Shown piece after piece: positions 1 to 5,254 of a DNA stretch of 5,434 nucleotides; the first letter of the stretch is position 1, and each line of letters begins with the position of its first letter. Source of the stretch: Candidatus Freyarchaeota archaeon (GTDB lineage: Archaea > Asgardarchaeota > Jordiarchaeia > Jordiarchaeales > Jordiarchaeaceae); NCBI GenBank assembly GCA_030587365.1, contig JAUQZE010000037.1, forward strand, positions 1-5,434, read 5' to 3'. Made by a program: the position numbers and the translations under genes. The notes below the pieces were generated by a model. That model was not told the origin of the DNA and made no database searches. It saw nothing but the letters and a program-made list of their open reading frames with translations.

Positions 1-1
1 A

Positions 2-592
2 CGCCTGAGCGAAGCATTGCTGGTTCAGAAGCAGCCAGAAGGCACATTCGCCATCACGCAGTATGGCAAACTCGTGTTGCAGCTCTCCTCCTCTCTGGAC
101 TTTGTATTCAAGCACAAGAACTACTTCTTGACGCATGATGTCTGGCGGCTTCCCTACCAATTCGTGAACAGAATAGGCGAGCTTTCGCAAACGACCCTGA
201 TAATGGACACGATTGAGAGCTTAAACAAGGGTGAACGGATGTTTATGGACGCTGAGCAATACGCGTGGGGATTAGCAGAAGGCCGTGTCCCTGAGCTCAT
301 GGGCCCAATAATGAATGAAAAAATCCGCAAAGGGTTAAAAGTCAGAATGCTTTTTCTGGAAAGCTTTCTTCCACCCAATGCGATTCCGCCCGCAAAACTA
401 TCAAACCTCGAAAATAGGACTCTCTCTGACATCCCAGCTATTATGGCGGTCACTGAAAAAGAGGCTGCTATATGCTTTAGCCTCGTTGGAGGGAGGATGG
501 ATTACGCGGGATTTTATGGAAAGGACCCGATATTCCGCAACTGGGTAAAAGACCTATTCCTCTATTACTGGGACAAAGGAAAGCGAGTCTAA
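2..592 (+). CDS. FilR1/DUF1724-family archaeal HTH transcriptional regulator (5' truncated)
   Basis: This is the C-terminal 196 residues of a probable DNA-binding regulator; the frame is open to the left edge, so the start lies outside the window. The first ~25 visible residues (RLSEALLVQKQPEG then FAITQYGKLVL) look like the last helix and wing of a winged helix-turn-helix. The next ~160 residues match what I know of the FilR1 (DUF1724) domain: a W-R-L-P segment, IGELSQTTLIMDTIE, a 'KGLKVRMLF' strand, and the C-terminal 'WVKDLFLYYWDKG' signature. Family members are cytosolic regulators, some linked to methanogenesis and filament formation; the ligand is generally unknown. The internal TTG at 17 is not the real start because the frame continues upstream with family-like sequence. 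Neighbouring genes do not reveal its target. Family assignment is from memory of domain patterns, fairly confident; function beyond regulator is inference. Confidence 0.8.
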   Translation, partial: RLSEALLVQKQPEGTFAITQYGKLVLQLSSSLDFVFKHKNYFLTHDVWRLPYQFVNRIGELSQTTLIMDTIESLNKGERMFMDAEQYAWGLAEGRVPELMGPIMNEKIRKGLKVRMLFLESFLPPNAIPPAKLSNLENRTLSDIPAIMAVTEKEAAICFSLVGGRMDYAGFYGKDPIFRNWVKDLFLYYWDKGKRV

Positions 593-631
593 CGCGCCTG
601 CAGGTTCTGTACCTTGAACGGTGCTGTTCTC

Positions 632-648
632 TTGGGGCTCGCCCCCAA
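632..648 (+). terminator. GC-rich hairpin downstream of the FilR1-type regulator
   Basis: A 6-bp stem (TTGGGG pairing with CCCCAA) with a 5-nt loop lies about 40 nt after the regulator's stop codon. It is followed by A-rich rather than T-rich sequence, so it is not a classical terminator; archaeal termination usually relies on T tracts. It may be an mRNA 3'-end processing or stabilising hairpin. The hairpin is visible; its role is inference. Confidence 0.3.
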
Positions 649-675
649 ATATGGAAAAGTTCTTAAAAGTTAACC

Positions 676-735
676 CGAGAGTTTGAACATCGTCCCGACT
701 AGGGTTGATGTAGCCCGGGAGAATTCGAACTCTCG
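676..735. repeat. Imperfect inverted repeat with tRNA T-arm-like motif
   Basis: The left arm CGAGAGTTTGAA (676-687) can pair with TTCGAACTCTCG (724-735): 12 pairs with one G-T wobble. Within the loop, CATC (688-691) pairs with GATG (707-710) around a CCC/GGG pair (694-696 with 702-704), and CCCGGG follows at 714-719. A further pairing, GTTGAT (704-709) with ATCAAC (754-759), is possible, so several folds compete. The motif AATTCGAACTC resembles the complement of a tRNA T-arm, but no complete cloverleaf can be drawn on either strand. The segment 710-732 recurs at 1637-1659 with 20/23 identity. This could be a structured RNA, a transposon-end remnant or a tRNA-derived fragment. Confidence 0.55.
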
Positions 736-763
736 TTCTCGTCGCTTCGTCAAATCAACAACT

Positions 764-809
764 TTCGCCGAGAATTTAAACCGAGATGTAAACCTATTCC
801 CCGGCGCCA
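764..809 (+). repeat. 46-bp direct repeat, copy 1
   Basis: This stretch, running from TTCGCCGAGAATTTAAACC to CCCGGCGCCA, is identical at 45 of 46 positions to 1767-1812; the single difference is C at 801 against T in the other copy. CGCCG near its start (766-770) can pair with CGGCG near its end (802-806), and GGCGCC is itself palindromic, so the element can form a closed stem-loop. Near-perfect identity in otherwise unconserved intergenic DNA points to recent duplication, insertion-site duplication or a genome-wide repeat family. Confidence 0.88.
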
Positions 810-855
810 AAATTTGTAATTATCAAATTAAGGCGAATTAACTGGTAGCCCTAGG

Positions 856-885
856 GTAGGTTCAAATATCGGTTTAAATTATCGG
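856..885 (-). repeat. Diverged inverted copy of the 46-bp repeat core
   Basis: This segment matches the reverse complement of 768-797 at 25 of 30 positions; the shared core is TCGGTTTAAATT. With copy 1 it forms a long imperfect hairpin with a 58-nt loop. Just upstream, TAGCCCTAGGG (847-857) echoes the TAGCCCGGGA of the companion motif at 711-720. It is a degenerate member of the same repeat family. Confidence 0.5.
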
Positions 886-1022
886 ATTGCATGCGCTAGC
901 CGTGGCGGCTCTCGTTTAACAAATTCTCTAACAGAGCATTTCTCTCTTTCTTGAATATTCGTATTATATGTTTCGGGTTACTGTCCCGTAGGATTAAAAA
1001 TCGAAAACTCGTAATTTTGCTC

Positions 1023-1241
1023 CTATGACGCTATTTCAGTTATAGCTTTTGCCACCTGCTTTATGAGACCGCTTTTTTTCGCATTCCAGATTTCTATACC
1101 CATAATTTTTCCATTTTCGTCCAGTTCAAGGTGCACGTCAGGGTCTGCCTCTATTACTTCGTGGCTAGGCCCCTCTTTAAAAAGCAGGTAGAGTATGTCC
1201 ACTGATTTATCGTACCATGCCCTTACTTTACTCTCTTCCAT
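1023..1241 (-). CDS. DUF2283 family protein, candidate antitoxin
   Basis: This 72-residue protein has the hallmarks of the DUF2283 family: an N-terminal 'WYDKSVDILYLLF' strand (the family's YD..D.LYI pattern), a central run ending HLELDENGKIMGIEIWNAKK (the D..G.I.GIEI pattern), and a short C-terminal helix. Full length for the family. DUF2283 proteins are small, cytosolic and often adjacent to a DUF4258 gene, an arrangement regarded as toxin-antitoxin-like; antitoxin is the usual guess but is not proven here. The ATG at 1241 lies inside the 3' end of the DUF4258 gene (19-bp overlap), preceded by a GGTGAG Shine-Dalgarno-like sequence about 6 nt away, so the two are almost certainly co-transcribed and translationally coupled. 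Family call is confident; role is inferred from partner and family. Confidence 0.82.
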   Translation of the reverse strand: MEESKVRAWYDKSVDILYLLFKEGPSHEVIEADPDVHLELDENGKIMGIEIWNAKKSGLIKQVAKAITEIAS

Positions 1242-1501
1242 GCGCCTCTCACCGTCTTGGCTTTAAGGAGTCTGTCAAGTTTAGTAGTGTAGTAGAGTGT
1301 TATAACCTTAACTACCCCAGCCTCCATTCTATAGGCAAGAATGACAGATTTAGCGTTGACCTTTTTCACAGCTACCATCGTTCCATGTTCAACATCCTCA
1401 TAAACCTCGTCTGGAAACTTTATCGTGGCATATATATCGGAGGTCTTCATGTTTCTCCTACGCATCTTTTCCAAGGCATGACGACTAAACTGGACTGACA
1501 T
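1223..1501 (-). CDS. DUF4258 family protein, candidate RNase-like toxin
   Basis: This 92-residue protein matches the DUF4258 pattern: N-terminal 'FSRHALEKMRRRN' (the H-A-x-x-R-M-x-x-R signature, His at about residue 8), 'IYATIKFPDEVYED', then beta strands 'SVILAYR' and 'VVKVITLYYT' and a basic C-terminus. Such proteins are thought to adopt a RelE/BrnT-like fold, and some are predicted RNases paired with DUF2283 antitoxins; activity has not been shown for this protein. It is the first gene of the pair. The ATG at 1501 has no evident Shine-Dalgarno; AT-rich sequence begins about 30 nt upstream, so the message may be leaderless. The pair sits between the two copies of the 46-bp repeat. Family call confident, toxin role inferred. 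Confidence 0.8.
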   Translation of the reverse strand: MSVQFSRHALEKMRRRNMKTSDIYATIKFPDEVYEDVEHGTMVAVKKVNAKSVILAYRMEAGVVKVITLYYTTKLDRLLKAKTVRGAWKRVK

Positions 1502-1526
1502 GTTTACACAGTCTTCAATTTTTAGG

Positions 1527-1542
1527 GCAATTGGTTAATAAA
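1527..1542 (-). promoter_or_regulatory. Possible TATA-like promoter of the DUF4258-DUF2283 pair
   Basis: On the minus strand the sequence TATTTTATTAACC lies roughly 27-40 nt upstream of the DUF4258 ATG. With no Shine-Dalgarno in front of that ATG, a TATA element at this distance would suit a leaderless or nearly leaderless archaeal transcript. The AT-richness is visible; the promoter role is a guess. Confidence 0.25.
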
Positions 1543-1636
1543 ATAATAGATACAAAAGCAATACACTTAAAAACATTAGTAAAAAAAGGATGCGCAAAAT
1601 CCACTCAGGCAAGCCAGAATTATACTCTAGCGTTGG
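1535..1636 (-). pseudogene. Possible C-terminal remnant encoding a membrane anchor
   Basis: A minus-strand frame ending at TAA (1535-1537) reads SGLPEWILRILFLLM followed by FLSVLLLYLLFY, a convincing single transmembrane segment at a C-terminus. The frame closes upstream at a TGA (1658-1660) that lies at the edge of the repeat motif at 1637-1659, so a former N-terminal part would have been cut off there. The stretch is T-rich on this strand, which by chance favours Phe, Leu and Ile codons, so it could be fortuitous. It lies 33 nt upstream of the DUF4258 gene on the same strand. Confidence 0.25.
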
Positions 1637-1659
1637 GTATCCCAGGATAATTCGAACTC
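1637..1659 (+). repeat. Second copy of the AATTCGAACTC companion motif
   Basis: This matches 710-732 at 20 of 23 positions and includes the invariant 11-mer AATTCGAACTC. In both places it precedes a copy of the 46-bp repeat in the same order and orientation, with a gap of 31 nt in the first case and 107 nt in the second. The two parts therefore behave as one composite element. It resembles the complement of a tRNA T-arm, but no cloverleaf is present. Confidence 0.6.
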
Positions 1660-1766
1660 ATGTTTTTGTCTCTCCCGTCAGACCAAGAACATCTTGTCCG
1701 CTTCAAACGCTACAGTAGGTACTTGGTGAAGAGAAAAGGATATGATCTAGGTTACTCTATATAAAA

Positions 1767-1812
1767 TTCGCCGAGAATTTAAACCGAGATGTAAACCTAT
1801 TTCCCGGCGCCA
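1767..1812 (+). repeat. 46-bp direct repeat, copy 2
   Basis: Same element as 764-809, same orientation, one mismatch in 46. The start-to-start distance is 1003 bp and the DUF4258/DUF2283 pair lies between the copies. Its right end provides the last residues and TAG stop (1797-1799) of the minus-strand reading frame that comes in from 2045, which suggests that it interrupts or borders an older gene. Confidence 0.88.
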
Positions 1813-2045
1813 CGCATTGCATCCCCGTCCCTTCTGAAGATATCGTTAACTTTCTCTTGCATTTGAAAAAGGAGGGTTATTGCGAGAGCACCCTGCTGGG
1901 TTATAGTAAGATCTTCAGGAAGAGGAAATAGCCCCTCCTCTTTTGTCTGAAAAAATATTTTTTTCTTTGCCGGACAATACAAGATAACTTGTGGGTGGCT
2001 TATGGGGGGCTTTTCAATCTCAGCGGGCTCATTTTCAAAAACTCT
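1797..2045 (-). pseudogene. Broken small minus-strand gene of unknown function
   Basis: An open minus-strand frame covers 82 codons, and its translation looks protein-like: 'PPISHPQVILYCPAKKKIFF', 'TKEEGLFPLPEDLTITQQGA', 'LAITLLFQMQEKVNDIFRRD'. I do not recognise the family. Within this frame the only plausible start is TTG at 1982 (61 residues), but sensible sequence continues upstream to a stop at 2046-2048 without a start codon. A neighbouring frame has an ATG at 2032 that would join this one across a run of six C's (2004-2009 on the complement), so a one-base indel there is likely, either a real mutation or a sequencing error. The C-terminal 'GAGK' and stop come from the 46-bp repeat. The most economical reading is a decayed gene, possibly the N-terminal part of the protein whose membrane tail is at 1535-1636. 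An intact short gene starting at 1982 is the alternative. Confidence 0.35.
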
Positions 2046-2096
2046 TCAGCTGGAACAGAGCCTGATTTCTAACCCAACGAGCCTGAAAAAGTATAG

Positions 2097-2253
2097 GGGG
2101 AGGGGGTATCAAAAGGTATAGAGGGGTATCCTGGATTAGATGAGTTTGAATACATCCCCATAAAGCCCGTAACCCTCGAGGATCCTGGGTTAATCAGGCT
2201 ACCCTCAGGCAGAATCATACCCCGTTAAAGTCATGAAGACCATGACAAAATAA
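2097..2253 (+). pseudogene. Possible frameshifted coding remnant, unknown
   Basis: The plus strand reads GYPGLDEFEYIPIKPVTLED then PGLIRLPSGRIIPR before a TAA at 2226-2228. Dropping one C from the C4 run at 2220-2223 would let it continue as VKVMKTMTK to TAA at 2251-2253. The balanced composition and lack of low complexity suggest former coding sequence, but there is no start, the frame is closed upstream by TAG at 2094-2096, and I cannot name a family. The rest of 2046-2330 holds a G-rich patch (2096-2126) and the pheA promoter region. Confidence 0.22.
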
Positions 2254-2279
2254 AACTTGAAGGAATATGATGAGGCGAA

Positions 2280-2330
2280 ACTTTTTTAAACAAAGGGAAA
2301 CTAAGAACTGAAAGTTCTGAGGGGGACAAA
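2280..2330 (+). promoter_or_regulatory. Promoter, dyad and ribosome binding site of pheA
   Basis: ACTTTTTTAAAC at 2280-2291 fits an archaeal TATA box; a start of transcription about 25 nt further on would fall near 2310. There the perfect dyad AGAACT-GAA-AGTTCT (2304-2318) sits where an operator or a leader hairpin could act. GAGGGGG (2319-2325) is a strong Shine-Dalgarno, 5 nt before GTG at 2331. The spacing of all three supports a real transcription and translation start. The motifs are visible; the regulatory role is inferred. Confidence 0.5.
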
Positions 2331-3243
2331 GTGAGGGATCGCTTTTTCTAGAAACGTATTACAATCTTCCACACAAAGTTATGATATTCACCTTCGCAAA
2401 CAGCGTGGTAGGAAGATTGCTTTTCAGGGTGAAATAGGGGCATATAGTGAAAGTGCGGTTTACTCTTTTTTCGGTCCTTCAGTTGAAGTGAAACCCTGTA
2501 AAAACTTATCTGATGTTTTTGAAAGCGTGGAAAAGGGAGAAACCCTGTATGGAGTGGTCCCCATCGAAAACTCTATAGAGGGAAGCGTAAACCAAACCTA
2601 CGACCTCTTTTTGGAATACGACCTCAAAGTGTGCGGTGAAATAATCCTTAAGATTGTTCACTGTCTTATAGCCCATCCTGGAACAGGGTTAAACTCCATC
2701 AAAATGGTTTACTCTCATCCACAAGCCTTGGCTCAGTGCAGAAAATTTTTGGAAAAACTGGGCTACAAGCTAATCTCAACCTTTGACACCGCAGGCAGCG
2801 TAAAAATGATTAAGGAGGAGGGCTTGAAAAACGCTGCAGCCATAGCCAGCGAAAGAGCCGCGCAAATATACGGCATGGACGTCCTTGTTAAAGAAATAGG
2901 GGATACCCTAAACAATTACACAAGATTCTTCGTTTTGTCAAAACAAGATTTTCCATACTCCGGCGAGGACAAAACCTCGATAATTTTTTCGGTTAAATCC
3001 ATTCCAGGAGCCCTATATCACATTCTCGAAGAATTCGCCATTAGAAACATAAACCTGACAAAAATCGAATCAAGACCAACCAAACGAACGCCTTGGGAAT
3101 ACAACTTCTATCTCGACTTTGAAGGCCACAGAACCGAAGAAAAATGTCGAGAAGCATTAAAGGCCATTGAAAACAAGACACTTTTTGTGAAGGTTCTCGG
3201 TTCCTATAAGGCGGCCATCGAAAATTCTGGACTCAACTTTTAA
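2331..3243 (+). CDS. pheA: Prephenate dehydratase with C-terminal ACT domain (N-terminal frame problem)
   Basis: This cytosolic enzyme converts prephenate to phenylpyruvate, the penultimate step of phenylalanine synthesis. Conserved blocks in order: KIAFQGEIGAYSESA (2413-2457), VPIENSIEGSV (2557-2589), YSHPQALAQC (2710-2739), and the catalytic TRF motif (2920-2928). An ACT regulatory domain follows, with GALYHIL and ESRP (3067-3078), the usual Phe-binding site for feedback control. The catalytic frame is open from 2335 to the TAA at 3241-3243, but between the TGA at 2332-2334 and a GTG at 2488 it contains no ATG, GTG or TTG. Starting at 2488 would delete the QGE/GAYSE substrate-binding block, so that start is wrong. 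GTG at 2331, behind a strong Shine-Dalgarno, reads MRDRFF then TAG (2349-2351); a +1 shift near the T5 run (2343-2347) would join it to the main frame. That suggests an extra T, a real frameshift or recoding. Its end overlaps tyrA by 11 bp. Confidence 0.88.
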
Positions 3244-4105
3244 TAGCCTCCAACAACCTGTGCATAACTTCGTAGGACTTCGCGTATTCAGGATTTACCT
3301 CCATCAATTTAGTTTTGACAAGCTCCATTTTATTAGCAAAGGCTGACCTATCCTTTCGTCTAACCAGATTTAACCACTCCCTAGATTTCTTAAAAAATAG
3401 GCCTTCAATTTTCTCTATTTCTGGTAAAGTCATTTGAAGGCTTGCGTAGAATTCGGGTTCTTCAGAAGCAACGGCCTCCGCTAACGTTAACAACATCTTA
3501 TAACTTGCCCCTGCAACCCTTTTCATTTCAAAAAAGTTACCACAGTTCAGCAGAGTATCGCAGGCAACCAAACCAAGAAAGTGGGGAAGACCCAAAACTA
3601 CAGACATTAGTTCGTCGTGCTTTCTAGGAGACACGATAAACACATTTGCTTGTCTTTCCTCCAACCAACTTTTGAAATTCTCTGCGAACACTTTTTCCTT
3701 ATTGCTAATTGGTGTAAGGATGTAATTCTGGTTTTTGATGCTTTTTACGCCTGGACCAAATACTGGGTGTGTCCCTAACGTCGTTCCAATCTTTATGTAT
3801 TTGTGCATTATTTTGACTGGAATCTCCTTGATGGAGCAAATATCCATGACGACTTGTTCTGGCCGTACGTAGGAATGAATTTCCTTTATAACGTCTTCAA
3901 GGTTCTCTATCGGCACGCATATTAAAACTCTGTCAGCACTTTTAACTGCGTTCACGTTGTCAGCAATTTCAACTCCGAATTCATCTCTTATTTTTAGTAA
4001 TTTTTCCTTACTCCTGCTCGAGACTATCACGGAATATCCTTCCTTCAAGTAGAATTTCGTGAACCATCTGCCCATCTTTCCCGCACCTATAATTGCCACC
4101 CTCAT
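3233..4105 (-). CDS. tyrA: Prephenate dehydrogenase
   Basis: This 290-residue cytosolic enzyme oxidatively decarboxylates prephenate to 4-hydroxyphenylpyruvate on the way to tyrosine. The N-terminal Rossmann domain has GAGKMG (residues 7-12). Instead of an acidic residue at the end of the second strand it has SSR (29-31), which suggests NADP rather than NAD. Family residues visible: Ser91 in DICSIK, His113 in GTHPVFGPG, His163 of the H-D pair, His175 in LPHFLG, and Arg196 in KRVAGAS, at the position of the substrate-binding Arg of bacterial TyrA. There is no fused chorismate mutase or ACT domain. ATG at 4105 overlaps the aminotransferase stop as ATGA, with GAGGTG as Shine-Dalgarno inside that gene, so the two are co-translated. 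The 3' end overlaps the convergent pheA by 11 bp. Arogenate could be an alternative substrate; sequence alone does not decide. Confidence 0.92.
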   Translation of the reverse strand: MRVAIIGAGKMGRWFTKFYLKEGYSVIVSSRSKEKLLKIRDEFGVEIADNVNAVKSADRVLICVPIENLEDVIKEIHSYVRPEQVVMDICSIKEIPVKIMHKYIKIGTTLGTHPVFGPGVKSIKNQNYILTPISNKEKVFAENFKSWLEERQANVFIVSPRKHDELMSVVLGLPHFLGLVACDTLLNCGNFFEMKRVAGASYKMLLTLAEAVASEEPEFYASLQMTLPEIEKIEGLFFKKSREWLNLVRRKDRSAFANKMELVKTKLMEVNPEYAKSYEVMHRLLEAIKS

Positions 4106-5175
4106 TCCAACACCTCACAAATCTTCTTCAATCCCAACTCGATTTCCTCTTCCGGCACAGTTAAAGCTATTCTAAAGTGTTCTCGGTAGTTTCCAAAGGC
4201 TGTGCCGGGGGTTATGGCCACTCCCTCGTCAAGTAAGTCGAAGGTGAACCTTTCAGAATCCAAGCCTTCATATTTTGGGAAGAGATAGAAGGGGGCGTCG
4301 GGTTTCGAAAATTTTACCTTCGTTTCTGAAAGAATGCTACAGGCTAAATCCGCTCTTCTTCGATACTCCTCCCTAATTCTGTTCGCAATTTCTTCCCTCA
4401 ATTCCAGCGCCTTCAAAGCCGCTTCTTGGACAAAAACCGGGACATTCGTCAAAGTTATCTGATTTAGCTTCATCATTTTCTCAACCAACTCCTTTTCCAC
4501 CACGGCGTAGCCAACCCTCCATCCTGTCATGGCGAAGGTTTTGGAAAAACTCTTCACCAGTATGTGGTCGTTTCCATAGTCTAAAACGCTCTTTGTCTCG
4601 ACAAAACTTATGTCAGAATAAACTTCATCGGATAAAATAGTAATCCCCTTATCATTCGCAACCTGAACGATTTCATCCAGCGTTTTCTCATCAATGACCT
4701 TGCTGGTGGGATTGTTTGGGTTATTTAATATGATTAGCCTTGTTTTCCGGTCAATCAAATCTTCCAATTTTTCAACATCAATTTTCCACTCTGAACCAAT
4801 TTCAGTCCTCAAAAATCTTGTTTCCGCCCTAAGGCTTTTTGCAGTTAATTCGTAGGCGGTCCAGTAGGGAGTTGGAATAACAACATTCCTTCCCTTTTTA
4901 AGCAACAAGAACATTAGAGAAAAAATTGCCCACTTTGAACCCGTGGTGATCACCACGTTATCCACAGAAACCTTATGAAGGTTTGCTAACTTTTCTCTGA
5001 GTTTGTTCTCCCCGGCAGAAGAGGAGTATTTTGTCTTTCCCTGTTTCATGGATTCGTAGGCGGCCTCGATTATTTCGTTTGGAGTTGGTTGGTCCGGGTC
5101 TCCTAGATTTAACTTTATTATTTTCTTCCCCTCACTCTCAAGTTTCATTGTTTTTTCACTTATTTCGTACAGCAC
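4102..5175 (-). CDS. Class I/II PLP aminotransferase, probably aromatic/aspartate type
   Basis: A fold-type I, pyridoxal phosphate-dependent aminotransferase of 357 residues. Visible motifs: 'NLGDPDQPTP' near residue 23, KYSSSAG (49-55), 'ITTGSKWAIF' phosphate-binding loop (~76-85), PTPYW (101-105) at the ring-stacking position, NPNNPTSK (152-159), LSDEVY (181-186) with the PLP-nitrogen Asp183, SFSKTFAMTGWR with Schiff-base Lys212 and phosphate-contacting Arg220, and HFRIALT with Arg335 for the substrate carboxylate. The location directly between aroQ and tyrA suggests it transaminates phenylpyruvate and 4-hydroxyphenylpyruvate, but related enzymes use aspartate or other acceptors. The start is GTG at 5175 behind TGAGGGA; an in-frame TGA at 5182-5184 blocks any earlier start. 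The N-terminus is about 15-25 residues shorter than usual for the family, though no catalytic motif is lost. The stop overlaps tyrA by 4 bp. Confidence 0.9.
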   Translation of the reverse strand: MLYEISEKTMKLESEGKKIIKLNLGDPDQPTPNEIIEAAYESMKQGKTKYSSSAGENKLREKLANLHKVSVDNVVITTGSKWAIFSLMFLLLKKGRNVVIPTPYWTAYELTAKSLRAETRFLRTEIGSEWKIDVEKLEDLIDRKTRLIILNNPNNPTSKVIDEKTLDEIVQVANDKGITILSDEVYSDISFVETKSVLDYGNDHILVKSFSKTFAMTGWRVGYAVVEKELVEKMMKLNQITLTNVPVFVQEAALKALELREEIANRIREEYRRRADLACSILSETKVKFSKPDAPFYLFPKYEGLDSERFTFDLLDEGVAITPGTAFGNYREHFRIALTVPEEEIELGLKKICEVLE

Positions 5176-5190
5176 TTTCCCTCAACCTCT

Positions 5191-5219
5191 AATCGAACTA
5201 GAACCCTCAAGCTTCGATT
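5191..5219 (-). promoter_or_regulatory. Leader hairpin just upstream of the aminotransferase RBS
   Basis: In the 79-nt gap between the chorismate mutase stop and the aminotransferase GTG, AATCGAA (5191-5197) can pair with TTCGATT (5213-5219) around a 15-nt loop, ending only a few bases upstream of the Shine-Dalgarno. The 8-mer ACTAGAAC occurs twice here (5197-5204 and 5223-5230). These could mark a regulatory leader or an internal promoter, but a 7-bp stem this short may arise by chance. Confidence 0.25.
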
Positions 5220-5254
5220 CTCACTAGAACTATGCTTTATTGTTTTAGGTTTTC

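Noticed and set aside
154..453. Minus-strand open frame opposite the FilR1-type regulator
   Set aside because: It is antisense to a well-supported coding region and its translation shows no recognisable domain.
1217..1498. Plus-strand open frame opposite the DUF4258 gene
   Set aside because: It is the complement of a recognised family; the translation is Ser- and Leu-rich without domain features.
1637..1745. tRNA gene on the minus strand
   Set aside because: GAGTTCGAATT resembles a T-arm and GGGATA could pair with TATCC near 1740, but the T stem does not pair properly, and no convincing D-arm or 7-nt anticodon loop can be drawn.
764..1812. CRISPR array
   Set aside because: Only two copies of the repeat, separated by about 1 kb with genes between them; no regular spacers.
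2002..2121. Short plus-strand frame starting with ATG at 2002 (39 codons)
   Set aside because: No Shine-Dalgarno, no recognisable sequence, and it competes with better protein-like frames on both strands.
2096..2126. G-quadruplex
   Set aside because: G runs of 5, 5, 2 and 4 with uneven loops give at best a weak two-layer structure, not enough to annotate.
2381..2437. ATG at 2381 as the pheA start
   Set aside because: It is in the wrong frame for the catalytic domain and reaches TAG after 18 codons.
3442..3627. Plus-strand open frame within tyrA
   Set aside because: Antisense to conserved TyrA residues; no supporting start signal.
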